Shown: in pieces, positions 52,506 through 59,882 of the stretch
Position numbering within the stretch: the first letter of the stretch is position 1
How the letters are laid out: the number at the start of each line of letters is the position of its first letter
NCBI GenBank assembly: GCA_015665275.1
Contig: JADFAL010000018.1
Location: 1-64,000, forward strand
Length of the DNA stretch: 64,000 nucleotides
Origin: Flavobacteriales bacterium
GTDB taxonomy: Bacteria > Bacteroidota > Bacteroidia > Flavobacteriales_D > Crocinitomicaceae
Direction: 5' to 3'
Program-made: the position numbers and the translations under genes
Notes under the pieces: generated by a model
What the model was told of the DNA's origin: nothing
The model's database searches: none
Seen by the model: only the letters and a program-made list of their open reading frames with translations

Positions 52506-53096
52506 ATGAAAAGAATTTTCGACATATCTATTTCAACCCTTACCCTTATCGTATTCTTTCCATTTGGACTCATTATCTCCCTCCTAATCCTTTTTACATC
52601 AAAAGGAGGTATCTTCTACTTACAAGAACGAATAGGGCAAAATGCCACCCCTTTTAAACTTATAAAGTTCCGCACCATGAAAGTAAATGCTGAAGCTTCC
52701 GGACAGCTTACTGTGGGGATGCGGGATCCAAGAATTACCAGCATCGGTTACTTTCTTCGAAAAACGAAACTAGACGAATTCCCGCAGTTCATTAACGTAC
52801 TTGTAGGACAAATGAGTATTGTTGGGCCACGACCGGAGGTAAAGAAGTATGTTGAGATGTACTCAGAGGATCAAAAACGAGTGTTGGAGGTCAAGCCAGG
52901 AATTACAGATTATGCATCGATTGAGTATTTCCGGGAGAATGAAATTTTGGGTAGGGCAGACGATCCAGAGAGGGCATATATCGAGAAAATTATGCCAGCG
53001 AAGATTGCATTAAATATGAAATACATTGAAAATCCGGGGGTAACTCAGGACATTCGAATCATGTGGAAGACTTTTTTAAAGATTATTAAGCGTTAA
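52506..53096 (+). CDS. Initiating sugar (polyprenyl-phosphate glycosyl-1-phosphate) transferase
   Basis: Transfers a sugar-1-phosphate from a nucleotide sugar to undecaprenyl phosphate, the first step of repeat-unit assembly. It has 196 residues, the short form with only one N-terminal hydrophobic (re-entrant) helix at about 9-31, as in PglC-type enzymes. Conserved: FYLQERIGQNATPFKLIKFR at 37-56, KTKLDEFPQFINVL with catalytic Asp90-Glu91, and MSIVGPRPE at 103-111. Own promoter; the 3' end overlaps the convergent PAP2 gene by 11 bases. Confidence 0.93.
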   Translation: MKRIFDISISTLTLIVFFPFGLIISLLILFTSKGGIFYLQERIGQNATPFKLIKFRTMKVNAEASGQLTVGMRDPRITSIGYFLRKTKLDEFPQFINVLVGQMSIVGPRPEVKKYVEMYSEDQKRVLEVKPGITDYASIEYFRENEILGRADDPERAYIEKIMPAKIALNMKYIENPGVTQDIRIMWKTFLKIIKR

Positions 53097-53733
53097 GAAC
53101 CGACAATGGCTTCTTTGCAATCCATGTTAGCAAAACGAAGACCAGACTTCCCAAAATCATTCCGGCAAAAACGTCCTCTAAGAAATGCTGAGAAAGATAC
53201 ATTCTGGAATATCCAACCAATCCAGCTGAAAGCCCAAATAGAATTTGGAGCCATACTCTTGACCTTCCGATAAACAAAGAAGCAAAACCAAAGAAGGCAA
53301 ATGCAGCCGTGGTATGTCCAGACGGAAAGGAATGACTAGCATGAATTTGCACACCTTCCACGAAATACAACGAATGCTCCGAAAGGAAGGCGCTTGGTCG
53401 GAGTGCATCTGCAAAAACCAGTCGTTTCAAAAGTTGAGCCGCAGCACCCGATAAAATTAACGTTGTTGCGCCGAACCAGAAAGGCAACCATTTATAACGA
53501 GGAAATAAAAGGACAGCAATAAGAATTCCCGCAACCGCCACAAAAACGCCATCACCAACATATGTCCAATATTTGAAAAAGACATCGGCAAAAGGCGAGT
53601 GCATTTCATTGATCCCAAGGTGAATTGTCGTTTTGTCCGAAGTCAATAGTGTGATTCCGGCCAGCAACATCATAAGAAGTACTATCAATAAATAGTACCG
53701 CAATTGCCATATTGGAGATGATTTCAATGGCAC
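53086..53733 (-). CDS. PAP2-family phosphatase
   Basis: Membrane phosphatase (215 residues from GTG 53733) with five to six helices and all three PAP2 motifs: KRLVFADALRPS, FPSGHTTAAF and SRMYLSQHFLEDVFAG. It may recycle undecaprenyl pyrophosphate or dephosphorylate lipid A or phosphatidate. The frame is open to a TTG at 53766, but GTG 53733 begins 1 nt after the ZIP stop and avoids a 32-base overlap; there is no ATG before the second helix. Last gene of a methyltransferase-ZIP-PAP2 operon. Confidence 0.87.
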   Translation of the reverse strand: MPLKSSPIWQLRYYLLIVLLMMLLAGITLLTSDKTTIHLGINEMHSPFADVFFKYWTYVGDGVFVAVAGILIAVLLFPRYKWLPFWFGATTLILSGAAAQLLKRLVFADALRPSAFLSEHSLYFVEGVQIHASHSFPSGHTTAAFAFFGFASLFIGRSRVWLQILFGLSAGLVGYSRMYLSQHFLEDVFAGMILGSLVFVLLTWIAKKPLSVLNA

Positions 53734-53734
53734 G

Positions 53735-54469
53735 TCAGTGGATGAAAAAAGCGATTGCACATCCAATAAAGATAGCGATCAATTTGACGAAATTGAATTT
53801 ATGATTCTCGCTGGTTTCGAAAATGATGGTTGTGGAAATATGCAAGAGCATTCCCACTACAATGGCCAGAAGAATGTTAAAATCGAAGCCCTCTACAACA
53901 TGACCAGAGAAATACCCAATGAACAATCCAACGGGAGTGGTGAGTGCAAATATTGTAAGGTAAATCCAAGATTTCATTGTTCCCACCTTTGCTCGTGTCA
54001 ACAACGTCATCAATGCAATGGCAACTGGTAAACGATGGAATAAGATGCCTAAGAACAACGAATGGTCTTCACCATGATGGCGCGAAGTTGCTGTTTCGAG
54101 ACCAGCAAGTTGTGTTCCAATGGGAATTCCTTCAATGATTGCATGCGTAGATAAGGCAACTAACAACGCAAGCGGAAGTTTTGTATCCTCATGTATGTGC
54201 GTGTGCCCATGTTCAATACCTCCGGAGAAGAATTCAAGGATTAGCTGAACGAGAAAACCGATCAGAATGAAGATTCCAATTTGGAGTTTACTATGTTCGT
54301 ATAACTCCGGGATGAAATGAATGAATGCAATGGAAAGCAAAAAACCACCACTAAAAGCCAATAAGACCTTTATTAACTGCGTGTTTTGATCCTGCCGCAA
54401 ACGCAACACCAAACCACCTCCAATAAAGACGGAGCCAATGAGTCCCAATAAAATAACTGCTAAATCCAT
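53735..54469 (-). CDS. ZIP family metal transporter
   Basis: Inner-membrane divalent-cation (Zn2+, Fe2+ or Mn2+) importer of 244 residues with about eight helices. A histidine-rich cytoplasmic loop (GGIEHGHTHIHEDTK) precedes the metal-site helices with STHAIIEGIPIGTQL and FHRLPVAIALMTLL. Its ATG overlaps the methyltransferase stop (ATGA), and PAP2 follows, so the three are translationally linked. The metal is not determinable. Confidence 0.9.
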   Translation of the reverse strand: MDLAVILLGLIGSVFIGGGLVLRLRQDQNTQLIKVLLAFSGGFLLSIAFIHFIPELYEHSKLQIGIFILIGFLVQLILEFFSGGIEHGHTHIHEDTKLPLALLVALSTHAIIEGIPIGTQLAGLETATSRHHGEDHSLFLGILFHRLPVAIALMTLLTRAKVGTMKSWIYLTIFALTTPVGLFIGYFSGHVVEGFDFNILLAIVVGMLLHISTTIIFETSENHKFNFVKLIAIFIGCAIAFFIH

Positions 54470-55203
54470 CAGCGTTTCTTAGCTATCAGAATAAGTCGAT
54501 CCGACTCCATTACATCAAATGGATGCAAATCGAAGTCGCCAAAAGTACGAAGAATTTCGAAGCCATTATTGATTAAAAGCGTGCGAAAATCTTCCTCCTT
54601 CAAGGCCTGAACACGCTCTGTATAGTGAAATGAATTCCCTTCATCTTCAAATCGAATTTGCTTCAAAATATGCGTTCCATTATACTCTTTGGTGATTTGG
54701 AAATCGATCCCTTCTTTGGAAATTTCCATGTGCGATTCCAACGTTCGAATCACCTTATCAGCGTTCATGAAATCGATAATGAAAAGTCCGTTTTCACGTA
54801 ACATCGAATGAACGGATTGAATTACTTTTTCGTTCTCTTCAGCATGATCGAAATAACCAAAACTGGTAAAGATATTGAAGACAGCATCGAAAGTTCGGTT
54901 CGGAATTACGTCGCGCATGTCATGAACAATGAACTCAAGTCCGTCTTCCCAACACGCCTGTGCTGCATCAATACTGTTTTGAGAAAGGTCTGCTCCCGTC
55001 ACTTGATAACCAAGCGAATGAAGGGTCCGTGAGTGTCTTCCTTTTCCACAGGCAAGATCCAATACCTTCGAACCTTGAGGAAGTTTCAGTTCACTACAAA
55101 GGTTTCCAACAAACGACTTCGCCTCGCTAAGATCACGGTTCTTATACAAAAGGTGGTAATAATCCGTGTCGAACCACGAGGCAAACCAGGCTTTTTCATC
55201 CAT
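54469..55203 (-). CDS. Class I SAM-dependent methyltransferase
   Basis: Cytoplasmic enzyme of 244 residues with motif I SKVLDLACGKGRHSRTL (about 60-76), the acidic motif II region (VTGADLSQNSIDAAQ) and motif IV near FDAVFNIFTSFGYF. The starting segment MDEKAWFASWFDTDYYHLLY is shared by a widespread family of small methyltransferases of unknown substrate. ATG 55203 is chosen over TTG/ATG codons further upstream that lack conserved sequence and run into the divergent SiaB promoter. Confidence 0.88.
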   Translation of the reverse strand: MDEKAWFASWFDTDYYHLLYKNRDLSEAKSFVGNLCSELKLPQGSKVLDLACGKGRHSRTLHSLGYQVTGADLSQNSIDAAQACWEDGLEFIVHDMRDVIPNRTFDAVFNIFTSFGYFDHAEENEKVIQSVHSMLRENGLFIIDFMNADKVIRTLESHMEISKEGIDFQITKEYNGTHILKQIRFEDEGNSFHYTERVQALKEEDFRTLLINNGFEILRTFGDFDLHPFDVMESDRLILIAKKR

Positions 55204-55235
55204 AACACAAAAGTACATTAAGTTTTGATTCACAT

Positions 55236-55265
55236 TTGATTTATAGGGGCTATTGTTTATATTTG
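55236..55265 (+). promoter_or_regulatory. Promoter of the siaB-siaC-coaE operon
   Basis: TTG at 55236-55238, 19-base spacer, perfect TATATTTG at 55258-55265, 14 bases before the ATG at 55280. Confidence 0.75.
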
Positions 55266-55279
55266 AACGACGATTAATT

Positions 55280-55831
55280 ATGGCTATTTCTGACGTTTAT
55301 GACTTCTACAAAAGAATGGAAGATGATCACATCATCCTCTCATTCAAGGGGTCGTTTACAGAAGATTTGTTGACTTCCATCCTCCACATCGTTGAAGGAA
55401 AAATGGAAGGCCTGAATGTTAACACGAAGAAAAAGAAACGTGTTTTCAATGTTTTGGTTGAGTCTTTTCAAAATTTATATCATCATATTGAAGAGATGGC
55501 TCCCAACATTGGTGATTCGGAAAAAGACAAATCTGCCATAATAATTGTCAAATACGAATCCAATCGATTTACCATTGTCACCGGAAATTTTGTAAATAGC
55601 AATCGCATTCCCGAATTGCGACAAAAGCTAGAAGAGGTGAATGCGTTAAACGATGAGGCGTTAAGAGAATTATATAGATCAAAACTAGAAAATGGAGGCA
55701 GAACGGAAAAAGGAACTGCGGGACTGGGTCTGATCGATATCGCGCGTAAATCCAAGAATAAATTGGACTACGAGATTATCGATGTGACCGAATCAATTGG
55801 TTTCTTCTGTTTGAGCGTCTTAATTGATTAA
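55280..55831 (+). CDS. SiaB family protein kinase (DUF6272)
   Basis: Protein of 183 residues that looks like SiaB, an atypical GHKL-fold kinase that phosphorylates SiaC in Pseudomonas. Family features: MAISDVYDFYKRM start, FNVLVESFQNLYHHIEEM (N-box-like Glu/Asn helix), the IIIVKYESNRFTIVTGN strand pair, and GTAGLGLIDIARKSKNKLDY (G-rich nucleotide lid). ATG 55280 is preferred; the frame extends to a TTG inside the promoter. It is followed 10 nt later by siaC. The usual SiaA phosphatase and SiaD cyclase genes are absent from the window. Confidence 0.85.
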   Translation: MAISDVYDFYKRMEDDHIILSFKGSFTEDLLTSILHIVEGKMEGLNVNTKKKKRVFNVLVESFQNLYHHIEEMAPNIGDSEKDKSAIIIVKYESNRFTIVTGNFVNSNRIPELRQKLEEVNALNDEALRELYRSKLENGGRTEKGTAGLGLIDIARKSKNKLDYEIIDVTESIGFFCLSVLID

Positions 55832-55841
55832 AAAAGAAAAC

Positions 55842-56228
55842 ATGGAGAATTTAGTCATTGAAGGAACGGCAAAAACACCAACAGTGGAGCTTGATGCATC
55901 TGCTGGGAAGATCGTTTTGAAGGGGAGATCAATCCCAGAAAATTCAATTGAGTTTTACCGACCAATGCAAGATTGGCTGAAAGACTACGGAACAACACCG
56001 GCTGGTCAAACTATTGTTGATATCCGATTGGAATATTTTAATACCTCTTCGTCGAAGTGTATTTTGGATTTTTTCAAAAGTTTGGAATCTATCAAGAACG
56101 ATGGAAAGACCAACGTAACTGTCAACTGGTACTTCGAAACAGACGATGAAGATATGCAAGAAGCTGGTGAGGATTACGAGGCCATTGTAGGTCTTCCATT
56201 TACTATTATCGAGGTAGACGAAATTTAA
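55842..56228 (+). CDS. SiaC family regulatory phosphoprotein (DUF1987)
   Basis: Protein of 128 residues of the SiaC family, STAS-like partner-switch proteins. Thr68 in LEYFNTSSSK falls exactly at the numbered position of the SiaC residue phosphorylated by SiaB in Pseudomonas (recalled from the literature), which supports function. In that species unphosphorylated SiaC activates the cyclase SiaD. Here no SiaD is visible, so the output must be another target. ATG 55842 is chosen because the family starts at MENLVIEGT. coaE starts 2 nt after the stop. Confidence 0.85.
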   Translation: MENLVIEGTAKTPTVELDASAGKIVLKGRSIPENSIEFYRPMQDWLKDYGTTPAGQTIVDIRLEYFNTSSSKCILDFFKSLESIKNDGKTNVTVNWYFETDDEDMQEAGEDYEAIVGLPFTIIEVDEI

Positions 56229-56230
56229 TC

Positions 56231-56815
56231 ATGCTGAAAATTGGCATTACTGGAGGTATTGGTTCCGGTAAATCGATGGTTGGAAAAATACTTGAATCAA
56301 TGGGATATCCCGTTTTCTATTCCGACGATCAAGCAAAGTTATTGGCAGATAGAAATCCAGAGATCCGCCATGATTTAATAGATCTTTTTGGACCGGAAGT
56401 CTATAACGAAGCTGGATTGAATCGCCCTTTTCTAGCAGAAAAAATCTTTGGAGATGAAACGCTCCGCCAACAGGTAAATCAAATAATTCATCCAAGAGTT
56501 CGCGAAGCATTCGACCAGTTCGCAGACAATCATGCTTCTCCTTTTGTATTCAACGAAGCTGCTATCCTTATTGAGACTGGAGCGCACAAGAATTTCGATG
56601 CATTGGTTTTAGTTACCGCTCCTGAAGAAATTCGTATTCAACGCGTTCAGGCTAGAGATAATACAGATACTGCATCTATTAAGCAACGAATGAAAAAGCA
56701 ATGGACAGACGACGAAAAACGTCCTCATGCTGACTATGAAATCATAAACGACGGAGAGCAACCTGTACTGGAACAATTGGAAAAACTGATCTTCTACCTC
56801 CAGTCAAAAGCGTAA
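56231..56815 (+). CDS. coaE: Dephospho-CoA kinase
   Basis: Last step of coenzyme A synthesis: ATP + dephospho-CoA gives ADP + CoA. It has 194 residues with the P-loop GITGGIGSGKS (5-15), SDDQAKLLADRN and the IIHPRVREAFD segment; the lid motif follows. Third gene of the siaB-siaC-coaE unit (2 nt gap). Catalytic residues are conserved. Confidence 0.95.
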   Translation: MLKIGITGGIGSGKSMVGKILESMGYPVFYSDDQAKLLADRNPEIRHDLIDLFGPEVYNEAGLNRPFLAEKIFGDETLRQQVNQIIHPRVREAFDQFADNHASPFVFNEAAILIETGAHKNFDALVLVTAPEEIRIQRVQARDNTDTASIKQRMKKQWTDDEKRPHADYEIINDGEQPVLEQLEKLIFYLQSKA

Positions 56816-56821
56816 CATTTC

Positions 56822-56846
56822 ACTTTCACCCTTCTACTTTCACCCT
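56822..56846. repeat. Short direct repeat ACTTTCACCCT x2
   Basis: Two copies of ACTTTCACCCT (56822-56832 and 56836-56846), three bases apart, in the spacer between convergent coaE and a membrane protein gene. Similar to the 2736-2790 text-like spacer. Not a CRISPR (too few, too short). Confidence 0.45.
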
Positions 56847-56880
56847 AAAGCACAGAAAGAGGCATTCGAGGTCAAACGAA

Positions 56881-57543
56881 TCACTTCACCTCTTCCCACG
56901 GATCATAATCGTCGTTATCCCTGTCATTGTCAAGTTTATCCATAGGATCTTCTGGAGGACGCGCGCCATTCAATAAGAACGTTACTCCGCTCATCATTTT
57001 GAAGATCATGCTCAACAAGAAGAAGAATCCAATCACTTTGAAAATGAATCCGAAGAATACAGTGTCTTCAATATCGATGATGCTCTCATAGAACCAAACC
57101 GAAATTGGATTTTCAGCATATTGAGGAGCAAAGTTAAACAGTACGAAAACCGTCAACGCCAATGTAATAACAGCAATTTCTGCTCGTAGATTAAAGTTTG
57201 TCGCCTGCTTTGGCATCTGCATTCGAGCATTGGTAAATACCTGTAGTAGGCGATTTCTGTTCTGATTGTTCTGAAATTTCCCAACAAAATACGTCAGTAA
57301 GACAATACCGGCAAGAAGCAATTGATTCAGATAATGCATTTTTGACACGTCGCCATCAACACAGAACAAAAAGACAACATCCGCGAGAAACACGTACTTG
57401 ACTCCACGCAATAAATATACTTCTCCAACCGTACGCTGGCGGCCAGAAGTCAACAATCGAAAACCTATTTCGATTAATCCCCATAAAAATCCGTAGATGG
57501 CGAATACAACACCTAGTCGGAATACAAAGTTGAATAAATCCAC
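56881..57543 (-). CDS. Hypothetical membrane protein, non-ATG start
   Basis: Protein of 220 residues with five or six transmembrane helices at about 5-28, 48-65, 72-90, 122-145, 165-185, and a charged, Asp-rich tail (NDRDNDDYDPWEEVK). I do not recognise the family. GTG 57543 is the first standard start; but about 14 further in-frame codons upstream also encode a hydrophobic stretch (KIAIAALLIIFTL), so the true start could be a rare codon further up. Convergent with coaE, divergent from the S46 peptidase. Confidence 0.6.
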   Translation of the reverse strand: MDLFNFVFRLGVVFAIYGFLWGLIEIGFRLLTSGRQRTVGEVYLLRGVKYVFLADVVFLFCVDGDVSKMHYLNQLLLAGIVLLTYFVGKFQNNQNRNRLLQVFTNARMQMPKQATNFNLRAEIAVITLALTVFVLFNFAPQYAENPISVWFYESIIDIEDTVFFGFIFKVIGFFFLLSMIFKMMSGVTFLLNGARPPEDPMDKLDNDRDNDDYDPWEEVK

Positions 57544-57611
57544 AAGGGTAAAGATAATTAATAGAGCGGCAATCGCTATCTTTAACGCCTCTCAAAAAGT
57601 AATTCTTTAAG

Positions 57612-59822
57612 ATGATGAAACAATTTTTTCAAAAGGCGACTTTCACAGTTGCAATTCTAATCACAACGATTTTCACCTCCCTCGCAGAAGAGGGAATGAT
57701 CATTCCTTCATTGATCGCGGCATTCGAAGATGACATGAAGGCAATGGGAATGCAGCTTTCCGCCGACGAAATCTACAGTGTAAATAACTCAAGTTTAAAA
57801 GACGCCATCCTTCATTTTGGAGGTGGATGTACAGCTGAATTAGTATCCGGAGAAGGTTTATTACTGACGAATCATCACTGTGGTTTTTCTCAAGTTCAGA
57901 GCCACTCTTCCGTTGAGAACGATTATTTAAAGAATGGTTTTTGGGCGAAGACAAGAGCAGAAGAGTTAAGAAATCCGGGACTTTTTGTGGATCGCGTGGT
58001 GCGAATTCAAGATGTTTCTGAAACAGTTTTCTTTGGAACAAAAGGATTGACCGATCAGGAGAAAGCCGTGAAAATGCAAGAAAATATCGACCAACTTGAG
58101 GCAGATGCCATGGAAGGGAACAACTTTTCTGCGGAGATCAAGGCCTTCAACTATGGAAACGATTACTATATGATCGTAAAGGAGCGTTTTAATGATGTTC
58201 GATTGGTGGGGGCACCTCCTAGCTCAATTGGAAAGTTTGGAGGCGATACAGACAACTGGGTGTGGCCCCGCCATACAGGAGATTTTTCTGTTTTCCGTGT
58301 ATATGCGAATGCTCAAAATCAACCAGCAGATATCAGTGATAGCAACGTGCCTTACAAACCATTACACTTCTTGCCAGTTTCAATGAAGTCGCGCAAAGAT
58401 GGAGACTTTACGATGATTTACGGATTTCCGGGTAAAACGGAGCAGCACTTGTGCTCTGAACAATTGCGATACATCATGGACGAAATGCGACCGCAGCAGA
58501 TTAAAATGCGCGATCTTTCTTTAGGCGTGATCAATGCAAGTATGTCGTCAACAGATGCATTACGAATCATGTATGCCTCTAAACAGGCAAGAATTGCCAA
58601 TGCATGGAAAAAGTGGATTGGACAGTTGGGGGGATTGAAAACGGTCGATGCAATGCAAATCAAATTGGATCGTGAGGCAGCTTACGTGAAGAAAGCAAAC
58701 AGCATGGCGGAATGGAAAGATAAGTACGCGACTGTTATCGATGATATGAATGCACTAGCGAAAGCTAATGGAAAATACGATGTTGCTTACAATATGTTCA
58801 TTGAATACGGATATGTTGGAGCTGAGGTTTTCAAGCAAACGCGCTCTATGGAAGAATTCGTTGCTGACTTAATGAAAGTCGAAAATGAGGGAGCATTTGA
58901 TGAACTTGTGGAAAAGAAGCGCAAATCTGTAGAAGGCTTTTTCAAAAACTACGATCCCATGACAGATCGTAAGGTATTCATGAAATTAACAGCGGAATAT
59001 ATCAAGAGTATGGGGGACGACGTGCCAGAGATGCTGAAAAATATGTCTGTGGAAGATTTGACGGCTGCCATATACGATAATTCGGTCCTTACGGATAAAG
59101 CACGCTTCATGGAGTTTTTAGACGATCTTAGCTACGGTAAATTAGCGAAGTACAAGAAGAAGGTGGCGAAGAACGAAGCGAAGCCGGAAGGGAAGCGTAA
59201 GGAAATGGCACCGTTTATTGAAGACGATGCTCTTGCACTTTGGGACGAAGTTCTAATGTATTTTCGCTCAGAAACGCTTCCTGGAGTAAGAGAATACTTC
59301 GGTGGAATGAATTCATTATTGCAGGTATATGTAGCAGGCCGTAAAGAAATGTTCCCAGATGAGAACATGTGGCCAGATGCGAATTCAACAATGAGAATTA
59401 CCTATGGAAAGCTAGAAGGTTCCGCTCCACACGATGGAATGATGTATACGCCTTACACAACGTTAGATGGAATCATCGCGAAGAACAATACTGGAAACCC
59501 TGACTTTGACGTTTTACCACGTTTACGTGAATTGGCGGAGGCGAAAGATTACGGACAATATGCCCAAGACGGAGAGTTGTGGGTATGTTTTACAGGATCA
59601 AATCATACTACTGGAGGTAATTCAGGTTCACCGGCACTAGACGCAGAAGGGAACTTGATCGGAATCAACTTCGATCGAACTTGGGAGAGCACCATGAGCG
59701 ATTATATGTTCGATACGAATCGTTGTAGAAATATCATGGTAGATATTCGCTACGTAATGTGGGTGATGGACGTATATGCGGGCGCTGGACATTTAGTAGA
59801 AGAAATGACTTTGGAGAAATAG
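57612..59822 (+). CDS. S46 family dipeptidyl-peptidase, DPP11-like
   Basis: Periplasmic serine exopeptidase of 736 residues that removes dipeptides from oligopeptide N-termini. Signal peptide ends near TSLAEEG. Catalytic triad motifs: TNHHCG (His88/89), HTGDFSVF (Asp224) and GNSGSP (Ser671). Arg689 lies 18 residues after the Ser, in GINFDRTWESTMSDY; in Porphyromonas this position is Arg in DPP11 (cleaves after Asp/Glu) and Gly in DPP7. The 47 residues beyond the Arg match PgDPP11 in number. So acidic P1 specificity is predicted. It is followed by a bidirectional terminator. Confidence 0.93.
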   Translation: MMKQFFQKATFTVAILITTIFTSLAEEGMIIPSLIAAFEDDMKAMGMQLSADEIYSVNNSSLKDAILHFGGGCTAELVSGEGLLLTNHHCGFSQVQSHSSVENDYLKNGFWAKTRAEELRNPGLFVDRVVRIQDVSETVFFGTKGLTDQEKAVKMQENIDQLEADAMEGNNFSAEIKAFNYGNDYYMIVKERFNDVRLVGAPPSSIGKFGGDTDNWVWPRHTGDFSVFRVYANAQNQPADISDSNVPYKPLHFLPVSMKSRKDGDFTMIYGFPGKTEQHLCSEQLRYIMDEMRPQQIKMRDLSLGVINASMSSTDALRIMYASKQARIANAWKKWIGQLGGLKTVDAMQIKLDREAAYVKKANSMAEWKDKYATVIDDMNALAKANGKYDVAYNMFIEYGYVGAEVFKQTRSMEEFVADLMKVENEGAFDELVEKKRKSVEGFFKNYDPMTDRKVFMKLTAEYIKSMGDDVPEMLKNMSVEDLTAAIYDNSVLTDKARFMEFLDDLSYGKLAKYKKKVAKNEAKPEGKRKEMAPFIEDDALALWDEVLMYFRSETLPGVREYFGGMNSLLQVYVAGRKEMFPDENMWPDANSTMRITYGKLEGSAPHDGMMYTPYTTLDGIIAKNNTGNPDFDVLPRLRELAEAKDYGQYAQDGELWVCFTGSNHTTGGNSGSPALDAEGNLIGINFDRTWESTMSDYMFDTNRCRNIMVDIRYVMWVMDVYAGAGHLVEEMTLEK

Positions 59823-59835
59823 AATCAATGAACTC

Positions 59836-59867
59836 AAAAAAGGCGATGTGAAAGGATCGCCTTTTTT
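59836..59867 (+). terminator. Bidirectional terminator between S46 and VWA genes
   Basis: Twelve-pair stem AAAAAAGGCGAT / ATCGCCTTTTTT with an eight-base loop; flanking A-run and T-run let it end transcription from both strands. Confidence 0.88.
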
Positions 59868-59882
59868 CATTTACAATTAACA

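Noticed and set aside
42025-53096. Polysaccharide locus as a recently acquired island
   Set aside because: No integrase, IS or tRNA boundary, and by eye no sharp base-composition change; would need a computed GC/codon scan.
56822-56846. Direct repeats as a CRISPR remnant
   Set aside because: Only two 11-base copies with a 3-base gap, and no cas genes in the window.
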